In this document: positions 14,497-23,847 of the stretch, in pieces
Layout: each line of letters starts with the position of its first letter
How positions within the stretch are numbered: the stretch's first letter is position 1
DNA from: Zarea fungicola
Taxonomy: Eukaryota; Ascomycota; Sordariomycetes; Hypocreales; Cordycipitaceae
Length of the DNA stretch: 64,000 bases
Direction of reading: 5' to 3'
Assembly: GCA_900169235.1 (NCBI GenBank)
Contig: FWCC01000094.1
Span: 1-64,000, forward strand
The notes under the pieces: model-generated
The model's input: the letters and a program-made list of their open reading frames with translations, nothing else
What the model was told of the DNA's origin: nothing
The model's database searches: none
Program-made: the position numbers and the translations under genes

Positions 14497-15899
14497 TCAT
14501 TTGCGACCGGACATAGGGATGTATTTTTCGTGGAATGTGCGGGTATACATACCCATAGGCCACAGGAGAATGGCATGATGGCCACAGACAGTCCTCACGA
14601 CACTGGTCAACCGCAAATGGCAAAGTAGCCTGGTCGAGAACAGGGATGAATTGCAAACATGAAGCATCTACGTTGGCCAAAATTGTGCGTGGCCAGTAGC
14701 AGAAGAGGAGGTAGAGACTGGGTTGGGGGGGCACCGTGGTGGGTGAGTGAAGGCTCACTCTGGCTTAAAATAGAGCGCCATGCTAATTTGTAAGGCGGGC
14801 GAAGGCTGGTAACTGCCTTTTTGAGGCTGATGAGGCTGTGGACCAAAGGACGGTACGGCTCTTCCCACTAACTATAGTATCTAGTAATATGTAGTGGGGG
14901 CGCCTTGATATTCAGCTCTACATCGTGTTGTGGCCTTTAACGGCTATTCTTGTGGAGGATCTGCTACCAATATATTTTGCGCACTCCTGACGCAGTACTG
15001 GTACAGTCAACGCAGTTTTTGAGGCGAACTGTTAGGCAGACTTGGTTGAAATGAGGCGTGGAAGGCTGCTCTAGACATTGGCATTCCAATTCCAGCGCGG
15101 ACAGACACCAAGCCATCTGTCAGAGGCTAGTTAAATAGTCGCATCTACCCCTGCAGATAGCAGTGATTACACCCTACGAGCTCCGTACTACTAATAAGGT
15201 ACCTCAAGCGGGCAGTCTCAACTCAGTGTGAAGCCCCCAGCAAAGCCCTACTATTGTGCAGTTTCCGCCAAAAACGGCAATAAGAGTCATCTCATCATCC
15301 GATGTGCATGGCAATCATACCCCACCACCCGCTGTCTATGTCACTTGCGCCTTGTAAATGGTTTGTCGCATTGGCAGCGCCAGCGGCCAAACCGGGCCAT
15401 GCAGAAGTACGCCTGGCATTTAGAAGAGTATTATCTCGCCCTAGGCAGCAGTTCTCCCAACATGGAATAAGATTTGGCTTGGTCTCCATTAATGAACAGG
15501 TAAAGGAACCTGTCAAGTTGACGGTTGCAGCTCCATTCCGCCGCAAATTTCCCGAGACCATCTTTTGACAAACCCGAATTCAGGGCGTACCTACCTGCGA
15601 GGAGGGAGCTGATTTCTCTCAGGTGTAAAATTTGCGCTGTTTTTTAAACAATCTCCAAGAGCCCGGTCGACCTTTGGCCTGGTTCGCTCTACCCTGAGCG
15701 GGCCATAATATACCCGATTGGACTCACAAGATGGCTGGCTGGCCGGCTTCCTTGCTAGATTGATGGCCTCCTCGAAGCCTTATGCAGTAGTGATCTAGCT
15801 TGATGAAATTTTCGGCAGAGGAAAGTCAAAAATCAAAAATCAAAAAGATAGAGCCAGAAAGCAGGTCAAATTAAAGGGGCTTACTGCACTAAAATATTT
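14497..15899. other. Intergenic region upstream of the phospholipase C gene
   Basis: About 1.4 kb containing the 5' side of the minus-strand phospholipase C gene. Only short overlapping frames are present and I recognise none. No repeat or RNA gene was seen. Confidence 0.5.
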
Positions 15900-15904
15900 C
15901 ATAT

Positions 15905-16057
15905 ATGTCAAATGTGTCAAATGTGTCAAATGTGTCAAATGTGTCAAATGTGTCAAATGTGTCAAATGTGTCAAATGTGTCAAATATGTCAAATGTGTCA
16001 AATATGTCAAATGTGTCAAATATGTCAAATGTGTCAAATATGTCAAATGTGTCGAAA
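15905..16057. repeat. 9-bp minisatellite, about 17 copies
   Basis: Tandem array with unit TGTCAAATG, starting at 15906 and stepping every 9 bases to about 16050. The first eight or so units are identical. In the right half, units ending in G alternate with units ending in A (TGTCAAATG/TGTCAAATA), making an 18-bp higher-order period. The last unit is mutated (TGTCGAAAT). Because 9 is a multiple of 3 the array is open in several frames and produces a spurious Leu-Thr-His repeat frame on the minus strand. Confidence 0.95.
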
Positions 16058-16599
16058 TTAGGCTCTGGTCTAGACCTATGATGTGTTCGGCTTTCCTAGA
16101 ATGCAATAAACCCATCTGAGCAGAACCCTGGTGCCTAGCATATTTTTCTGCTATGTAAAAGAAACAACTCCTGCTCAGCTAGGTATTCTAACACTCGAGG
16201 GAAAGTTCCTTCCCCAGCGTGTTAAACAGCGACGTACAAATGCATGGACGCACGGCCACCATACCTATAAACCTCCTACAGTGGGCGAGCTCAAACCGGC
16301 ACATGTGGCTTCAACTATGATACTATATTGAGTCTATACCGACAAGTCCATGCTGCCTATATTGAGCTCACTCGTTCAGCTAACGTGGGACTCCAACACG
16401 GAAAAGCGGGAAAGGACTCCCCGCCATGCTGGTTCTCAATGCACCACATTGCAACGCGGGTATCTACTATCAGATAAAAGTCTTAGTGGTTATGGTGCGG
16501 ATGAACGCTGGGATTATGATGTATGAGATGTGTAAGGCTGATAAACAAAGTAAGTAGAAAACAGAAAATGAGAGCCCAGAGAAAGTCTCTCTAGAGCTT

Positions 16600-16981
16600 C
16601 CACCAAACTTCCAGCGAAAACAACCGTCTACAAGCTTAACTTCCTCTATCCACATCAAAAATGTAAGCATTTCTTGGGGGGAGAGTCTGGGAACAATGGC
16701 TTCACCATCATCTAGTGTTCTAGCGGATAAACCGAACTAGTTCTCGCCGTTGTGGTTGAGAATCCCCTCTCGAACAGGGAACTCCGTTTCCGGACCAATA
16801 TTTCTGATTTGCAGGCATATTGGAACCCGTGGATGATCAGAGGAGCGCGGTATGTGGCGGCGGAAGCGCTGCTATCAAACCCAAGGGAGAGTGGAATATC
16901 GTACCTACCGGCCGCCAAGTCAGGGTCAAATTTGGCAATGAAGCAGGTTATACCTTTCCCACGTACCGATACGAGTGACAT
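16600..16981 (-). pseudogene. Relic of GH35-like beta-galactosidase C-terminus
   Basis: The minus-strand frame from 16981 reads a segment resembling the last jelly-roll domain of fungal GH35 beta-galactosidases: ITCFIAKFDPDL, YDIPLSLGF, then YRAPLIIHGFQY, comparable with the usual YRA..VNG.QYG. The homology then jumps by one frame to NIGPETEFPV followed by EGILNHNGEN and an in-frame TAG where the family normally continues into its final strands. No catalytic TIM barrel or upstream domain was found between 17000 and 18100. This is therefore a truncated, frameshifted and nonsense-mutated remnant. Family assignment is from motif memory, and a search with the concatenated frames would settle it. 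Confidence 0.6.
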
Positions 16982-18118
16982 ATTTGCAAATAAGTCTAGG
17001 GATGATGATGGCTGGTAATAGACATTGCGCTTGAAGGAAAGGCGGCGTTCTGCACGACAGCCAACGGAGTTCCTAACAGAGAGCCTAGCCAGTGGAGGAG
17101 AGAGGGCGGGATCACAATGAAATCGTTTGCCTTCGATCTTCTGAAAACACCTAGTGGCAAGACGGAACAGCTAGCCCAAATTAGTGGATTTGACGGAAAT
17201 AATAATAAAGCGGTCGCCAGCGATAAATAACGAACGTGTATCCAAACTATTCTGTCCGATAGCACTCTCCCTTGCCCTGATGACATGCCAATTGGTTGTG
17301 ATTGTTGAGTGTGAGGCCGTTGCGGCATTGTTACAACCAGAGCAGTCAAAAAGGAGTTTTAAGGCTCCATAGTGTAATGTAATGCTGCTCAATTAGATAT
17401 AGAAAGCTCACCATGAAAGACTTCGGCATGACGGACATTGCATTCTTGATATACGTAGTAACTTCGTTAATTGCTCGAAATGCTACATGTTCCCCTTCAG
17501 TGGCGACTGATATCCGCTGACAAGACTCGAGTTGGAGTTGGGAAGGTGACGGGTAATGATACGGAATCAAAATTGCCGTCCGTTGTCTCATCCGCGAAAA
17601 TGACCTCGCGCCAGACTCTGTGAACTGAAATTCACAGTGCAGGCAAGCCGTTTGCGGCTTCTCGGCGATGATGGAAGATTTAGCGTCAGCCAGTGGCTCG
17701 AAAGAGCATAATATACTGATTTAATTGAAGAGGTGGATGTTGTTCTCGTGTAATTGGACATAATTTAGAAGCAACCCCGATTGGACGAAGGCCGTGTCAC
17801 TGGTAGAGTTGACTTTGATGTACATGAGAGTATATTCAGGTTGTGCCGGTCTGTTGCCCATTGGCCAGTTCTTCCAGCATCATATTAGGCGTAGAGGTCC
17901 CTACTTACCCACATAGAGGTATTCTTCACGGCACACCACGCTCAGTACCATAGGTATGAAGTTGGATACTAGTTAGCTTGTCCAACATGTTCAGCTGGCA
18001 GTTACGCTGAGGGGCGCCGTTGCAGAACTCGTGTCGTGGATTAACATTATATTGAAACGACTTTCACTCTAATTTTTCATAAATCAATTGCATGACAGCT
18101 TTTTAAACAATAAAATCG
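16982..18118. other. Intergenic region, no supported gene
   Basis: Short minus-strand frames near 16996-17349 and 17346-17591 lie upstream of the galactosidase relic, but I could not match them to the missing part of that enzyme. Nothing else recognisable. Confidence 0.4.
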
Positions 18119-19545
18119 TCACACGAGCTGGTAGTCCGAGTCGGAGTGATCGCCCCAACCCCCAATAATACGATCAATGAAGCCGACTGGAATGGCGTTC
18201 TGCTTCCAGACATGTGCGTCTTTCATCACAACGCTTACCTTACGTAGAGCTTTTTCGTCTAGTCTGGGGTCTGTATCTAGGCGATAATATCGGCACGGTT
18301 TCCCTTTTCGAGCCAACCGAATCGATATCCTGAAGCCTCCTTGCCGCATGACTCCCAGCCGCCCAGCATACTAGCCTCCAACACATCCTCGACGGGGATA
18401 CCAGCCTCGATCATGGGTTCCATCTCCCTGGCTCCCTGATCGTGGTTGAAGGCGCCAGTATCCTTACTAGCGGAGAAGCGCATGCCCATATCAAATGCCC
18501 GTTTCACCTTGGCTTGCATCTCAGGTACAAGGGACTTCCTTTCTGCGTCAACTACGGCGAGAGTCGGGACGTAGATGCGTCCATTTTCAATCACAGCACC
18601 AAGAGCATCGTCGGTTATCTCCGTTCCATACTCAATACTCGTGACACCGGCTCTGGATGCCATCATTGCCAATATGTTGGTACCCTCGTGACATGCGACA
18701 GGCAGGTTAGCAGCCTTTGCCCCATCCACAATAGCATCCATCTCTTCCTTTGTAAACATTATCGAGGGAGGGTCACGGTCCGAAGGTAGAAACATAATGC
18801 GACCGCCCTGGAGGGGAAATCTCAGTACACTCCGTCGATTGTCGGTATAGAACTTAATTATGTCTGCGCTCTCGGCAACTCTTCTGCGAACAGCAAGCCG
18901 CACCCCATAAACGCCGTCACAGTGATCGCAGATAGATGGGACTCTGAGCCCATTTGCAAAGTTTTCCGAATGAACTTCGTACGATCCTGTACTCGCTAGG
19001 CAGCTTGTTTGCGACAAATAGGCGCGGCCCATATGTTAGGCCGCGATTCACGGTATCCCGTAGATTGACGTCAAAAGCAGCCATCCCCTCAGTGCGAAGA
19101 TCTCTATATGTAGCATATCCCGAGTGCAGTGCGCTTCGCAGGTGATTTGTAGCACGCACAATGCGCTCTACGATGCTCTCATCGCGCATTTGCTCGACAG
19201 AGGAACGTTCACTGTGATTAATTTTAGTGTCGTCGCGCACCTGTAAGCGTGTAAGAATATGTGCACATGTGCATCCACAAAACCGGGCATAGAGGCCTTG
19301 CACCACAAGTCAATGTCACCAACCTTGACGTCGGCGGTGATGCAAGGCCGCTGGATTATCTCTTGAACAGTACCAGTAGCGGAGTCGACGACAATAGAGA
19401 TGTTCTTTTTGAAGTGCTTCGAAGTTGGATCGAAAAGGATAGATGTATGTACCGTACGTAGTAAAGAGTCCATGATGAGATGCTTGACGTGCTTGGCGTT
19501 CTTATCTACTAGAGATCGGATGAACGCATCTGCTGTTTGCGCCAT
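18119..19545 (-). pseudogene. Frameshifted amidohydrolase (imidazolonepropionase-like)
   Basis: Four overlapping minus-strand frames together spell a single amidohydrolase-superfamily protein of about 450 residues. It begins at ATG 19545, and the metal-binding HxH lies in MPGFVDAHVHIF. It continues through RDESIVERI..ATNHLRSAL, YRDLRTEGM, STGSYEV, DIIKFYTDNRR, FTKEEMDAIVD, DTGAFNHDQGARE and a C-terminal DEKALRKVSVVMKDAHVW. Between YGPRLFVANK and LASTGSYEV (near 19000-19006) one extra base shifts the frame. Between NRADIIA and LDTDPR (near 18278-18281) one base is missing, so a stop is met. A third frame change after HIFLHAY is removed if the 29 nt at 19212-19240 are spliced out. The usual metal-binding His of the IEHG motif is Tyr here (IEYGTEI). 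Two uncorrectable frameshifts plus a lost ligand indicate a dead gene. Assembly indels are the alternative explanation. Confidence 0.8.
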
Positions 19546-20530
19546 ACGGGATGGCTCCTTTTAAGTTATTAGCACCTACCCGACAAAGTTTTGTTCGATG
19601 ACACAAAACGTATAAAATTCACAATTTTTACTAACAGTATATCTCCCGCATCCCTTAGCTCTAAAATTATAAGAAAAACTGCGGTCGTAGTAATAAAAAC
19701 AAGAAATGAACAACGCCGCCGCCTTTGAAACAATGTAAGCGTGGTAGTTACCTAGTAGATATCTAATGATAAATTTAGTAAAGCTGGAGAAACTATGGAG
19801 TACTAGTTATCACTGGTAACTAAATTTGGTAGCGTGCAGTAATGGCATAGTACCTTCACCTTCGGTAGCATGTACTTTGGTGCAGGTTTGGGTAGGGCAG
19901 GTACCCAGAGACATCAATATGTATCGCACTAACAGCCTAGGATCAAGGTATGTAGCTAACTAGGTACCTACCTATCAGGACCGAAGTAGTACTGGGTGCC
20001 TGCCAAGGTACTTAGTCCGAGTACCAGGTACTATAGTTAGATAGTACCTAAGGGTGTCGCTGGGGCTTATTATTAGCCGGAGCAAAAGCCAGCGGCAGCA
20101 GGTGGCGCCTACGGATTTGTGAATACGAGTTTCACTTCTCCTTTGCAGCTCTGCTGATGTGTCACCTCACCCATTGTTCCTTCTAAACCTTCTCGTTTCT
20201 TCGCGCCCTTGCTTGTTTTTCGTCCGTTCATTTCTCGGCTGTGCAGTCTTTTCATCTTGCCTTTCGCGACATTTAATTTTACATACAAGCGGCAATACCT
20301 GCCACTTACTTTTCTACATATCGTTCGCGGCTGGCCCAACACCCGGTACCATACACGCCACCAATTTCTCCTTTTGTTATGCCCGTTTGAAGCAAGCCGA
20401 CGTCGCCGAGCATTTCACTCCCACGTTCAGACCTACATCTGCAAGTCAACTGAGATTGACGATATTCTGCCAGTGTCCTTTATGCTGAGGCATCAATAAC
20501 GACATCGTCACGGGAAAAATTGCTGTTGCC
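19546..20530. other. Intergenic region with TACCTA/TAGGTA island
   Basis: This stretch separates the amidohydrolase pseudogene from the Ser/Thr-rich protein gene. Between about 19745 and 20055 it is dense in TAGTTACC, GGTACC, TACCTA and AGGTAC words, many of them palindromic or near-palindromic. The 300 bases before the downstream ATG are pyrimidine-rich, as is common for fungal promoters and 5' UTRs. Confidence 0.6.
19745..20055. repeat. TACCTA/TAGGTA-rich island
   Basis: Dense non-tandem accumulation of short words such as TAGTTACC, GGTACC, CCTAGG, TAGGTACC, GTACCAGGTACT. It lies 480-790 bases upstream of the Ser/Thr-rich surface protein gene. Confidence 0.6.
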
Positions 20531-21319
20531 ATGTATTCCTCTCACTTTCTGTTTCTCTTGGTTGCGGCCTCGTGCTTGGTTGACGCATCCTTTCTTCAAA
20601 ATTTTGGCCGTGGGCGTCGTGCACTTCTTGATGGTGCCCTCAACCCAACAGAGAATCAGAGTAAAGAATCGCCTTCTGGGAGCTCCGAGGACCCATCTTC
20701 CACCGTGCCACCGTCTTCAACTTCGTCCACAGCCACAGCCACGTCCTCAACCACAACTTCGACAACCACTACAACCACGACAACCACCACGTCTTCCTCG
20801 ACTTCTTCATCTACCTCATCTTCCGCCTCGTCAAGCGCAACGTCATTGCCATCCTCTGAACCGACACCGCCGCCACATTCGAGCACAACCGAGCAGCCGG
20901 AGCAATCGACACCTGCACAGCCGCCGCAGTCCAAAACTACTACATCTGTTACGTCGACGAGTATCTCGTCAACCTCTATCACATCATCCAAGTCATCATC
21001 AACTCCGGGATTGAACTCCGACAAGGATAGTGCCAGCCCGGGCATGCCTGTCCAAACTCGCAACACAATTATTGGCGTTGTAGTCGGTATCGGCGGTGCT
21101 ATATTGATTGGTGCAATCGGTATGGTTGGCTTCAGAATATGGGGCCGCCAGAAGCATTCCGAGGAGGATGACGGCTTAATGAGCTACGACCTGGGCAGCA
21201 ACGGATTTGAAAAACATGAAGCATCCAACTCGATCGGCAACAGCCAACGAACACCCTTCCAGTCTACGCTAGAAAACTACCACCAGCCCAGCAGCGTCAA
21301 TCCCTCGTCCAACTTTTAA
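20531..21319 (+). CDS. Ser/Thr-rich single-pass membrane protein
   Basis: A 262-aa protein with no introns required. Residues 1-19 form a signal peptide with a hydrophobic core (FLFLLVAASC). Residues about 45-170 are almost entirely Ser, Thr and Pro, expected to be heavily O-mannosylated and extended in the cell wall. One transmembrane helix lies at about 178-202 (IIGVVVGIGGAILIGAIGMV), and a polar tail of about 60 residues faces the cytosol. This layout matches fungal cell-wall stress sensors and related Mid2/Wsc-like or Skg6-like surface proteins, but there is no WSC cysteine-rich domain, so the exact family is open. The ATG at 20531 directly precedes the signal peptide. The alternating Thr/Ser codon repeats also create open shadow frames (Arg/His-rich plus, Val-rich minus), which I rejected. 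Confidence 0.8.
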   Translation: MYSSHFLFLLVAASCLVDASFLQNFGRGRRALLDGALNPTENQSKESPSGSSEDPSSTVPPSSTSSTATATSSTTTSTTTTTTTTTTSSSTSSSTSSSASSSATSLPSSEPTPPPHSSTTEQPEQSTPAQPPQSKTTTSVTSTSISSTSITSSKSSSTPGLNSDKDSASPGMPVQTRNTIIGVVVGIGGAILIGAIGMVGFRIWGRQKHSEEDDGLMSYDLGSNGFEKHEASNSIGNSQRTPFQSTLENYHQPSSVNPSSNF

Positions 21320-23846
21320 GTACAACACCTTGGTAGTTGTGTTCAGCTCCACAATGTGAGTCTTTGCTGCGGCAATTCAACGACTACTTGGGTCATAGAA
21401 GAGAGTAGAAAACGTGGAACAAATGAAGATACCAAATGACACGGTGAGAGGACGTAGCTCTCGAGGCTGTGGCACTCTTTATACTTGATATGGAGGCCTG
21501 GGCCAGTAAGCCGCGACCTTATTCAACGAGGTTTGGGTACAACATTTGGGTCCAACAAGCGTACAGCGTCTGATATTTCTTATTGTTTTAGGGGGACTAA
21601 ATAATACTAATTGGCTCTGCATAGCGAGCAACTTTGGCAATTGCTTTACTTAGACTTAATAGTTATGTTTCATCTACCTTGTAGGCCATCGAAACACTTA
21701 TTCCGATTCATCACAGTGCGCGAAACCTCTGCCGTGACCTCTGCCCTTAAGTTCCCAATAGCCTATGTTACGTGCAAGTATACAAGTTGATCGATTCACA
21801 AAGTAGTTTTCATAGGCACCTATCTTGCTGCATGGTAGAAGACTTATTGTGTCGCCGATGCCTTCGTCTCTCGGAGCTTGCGGGATCGAAATAACTGTGC
21901 AATGGTTCGGCGGTATACATTTGTACTGATCATGTACGAAGTAGCAGAGAGCGATATGCCAACTACCTGTGTGCCTGCTAAGGCAACATTTCGGTCCTGT
22001 GCATTTAGTAGGATGCCGGCGAGCCCATACTTTCGTTTCTTTATTCCGCTCATCTGAATGCCTTATGTATGGTTGGCAGTTCACAACCTACATGTGATAA
22101 GATAATGACGAGGCCGAATGTCCCTAAAATAAATATGGTTGGCAAGGGTTTTTAGTATGCTGGCAACTGGCTCCTATGGCGGGGGTCTCCGGCAAGCCAC
22201 AGCGCGGCCCAACTTCTTTCTGAGCGCCCAGTCATCCACTGGTGGCGGTTGCTTGAGTCATCATAATAAAATGGAGTAAATTGTTTGGAAAAGGGCTACC
22301 ATTAATAATAAGTGAGTTACCTATTTCGTTTCCGTCCAGCCTGTGCTTTTCTGTTGGCTGGATATTGTGAAGTGCTGCTGCTGCTCATGCTGTCAACCTG
22401 GATTTCTGATGGTAGGTAACAGAGCAGCTCGGTATTTTCTCGCAATCTGCTGAACTTGACAAGTTAACCAAACAGTGGAGGAATTACGGCCAGGTTCTCA
22501 GGCAATAGTGTATTTAGAGAAAGGTCTGGCTACGATAATAGACCACAAAACGTTGACGATATAAGTCTTGACTTTTCTCACGGGGACGTTGCCTTGCGAT
22601 GCCTGCCGTAGCAAGGACAAATGTCCTCCAAGTTGTTGCCTACCTGCAACAAGTACATATGTATGTTCCGTGAAGCGGCTTCGGAATGTACCCATGATCA
22701 AGCATGGGCTTTTTTTTTTTTGGAAATGCACACTAAACAAAGCCCCACTGTGCAATACCACCCCCCAAGATATTGAGCGACCACGAAAAGCCATGCTTAA
22801 CTAGGTAAAACACAGGATATTGGTTTGCTAATGAGAAGTTTTTTCTTCTTCTCAGTATTGAAAATCAATATATCAGGAGCGACGGTTTTTTCCCCTTGGA
22901 GTTGATGTTGCTGTGGTTGCTATATAATCTTAGCTTGAATTGATCTTCAAAAAAGAAAAGGGGACTTTGGTGACACCATGCGGCTTCAGTGAGAACTTAT
23001 TAACCAGGCAAGCAAGTAAAGTAATCCTGGCAATCGATGTCCTCTTTGAACTGTTGACTTTTGTACTCCGTACCCCGTGTCCGGTACTATCCACTGCTGG
23101 TTGCATTTGCCACTTAATCAGTCTACATCGAAGCGCTGCTTTGCTTCATCTACAGAGGTCATAGCCTGTACTTTACCAAGTACCCGTACCTACCTAGGTA
23201 CTAAGGTACCAAGACGGTGCGCCGTACTCTATTCTCCAGCAAAACAACTTGTCCGAGACTTTTACTTTCTATAGAGCTCATGTACATACTCCCCTTGAGC
23301 GGCTCCACGTTTCTGCAAAAAGTGCGGTCAAGGTACAGAGTACAAAAGCACTGAGTAGGTATTCCTACTAATTAGAGCCGGCGGACAGAGTACTAATTAT
23401 TAGCCAAAGCCTTTATTGGTGGCTGGGCTCCATTCTGTCGGCCATCTAATGTAAATGTCCCGCAACATTCAATACCCAGCTCAAGCCAGTTTTCTTCCAA
23501 CTTCCCTCGCACTTCGGTCGCGATTGTACATCTTCCGATGTGTTTGGCCATATCGACACGCCTTGCATTCGACTTTTAATTGCGAAGTCGTGTTTTTTTT
23601 GCCGGCCGTCGCCGCCAGCACCATTCTGGGTTCGAAGCTCGTCTCTGCGTACCCGCCCCCTTTATTAATTACCGAAAGGTCATTGTAAATTCAACGCGAC
23701 GCGTACCCACACTTCTGATCACTCCCTTTTCGAAGCTTCTTGGTACATCCAAAAGAGAGAAGAAAAGGGCACGCGAGTGGACTTGACAACAAGAGACAAT
23801 AGAGTATCAGTGGCAGGCGACAATTCTCTCGTCTGTGCTGAACTCA
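21320..23846. other. Intergenic region, no supported gene; TACCTA island
   Basis: About 2.5 kb between the surface protein and the giant coiled-coil gene. A short frame at 21844-22053 (minus) looks protein-like but matches nothing I know. A compact TACCTA/AGGTAC cluster lies at about 23172-23215. CT-rich tracts in 23450-23760 are probably the promoter and 5' UTR of the downstream gene. Confidence 0.5.
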
Positions 23847-23847
23847 T

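Noticed and set aside
15905..16057. CRISPR-like array
   Set aside because: The units are contiguous 9-mers without spacers in a eukaryotic genome.
15840..16115. Minus-strand repeat protein frame with Leu-Thr-His/Tyr units
   Set aside because: It is produced by a 9-bp minisatellite whose unit length is a multiple of three; there is no flanking coding sequence.
20520..21066. Arg/His-rich plus frame and Val/Asp/Glu-rich minus frame over the surface protein gene
   Set aside because: Both are shadows created by the Ser/Thr codon repeats of the real gene; neither has its own start context or domain.
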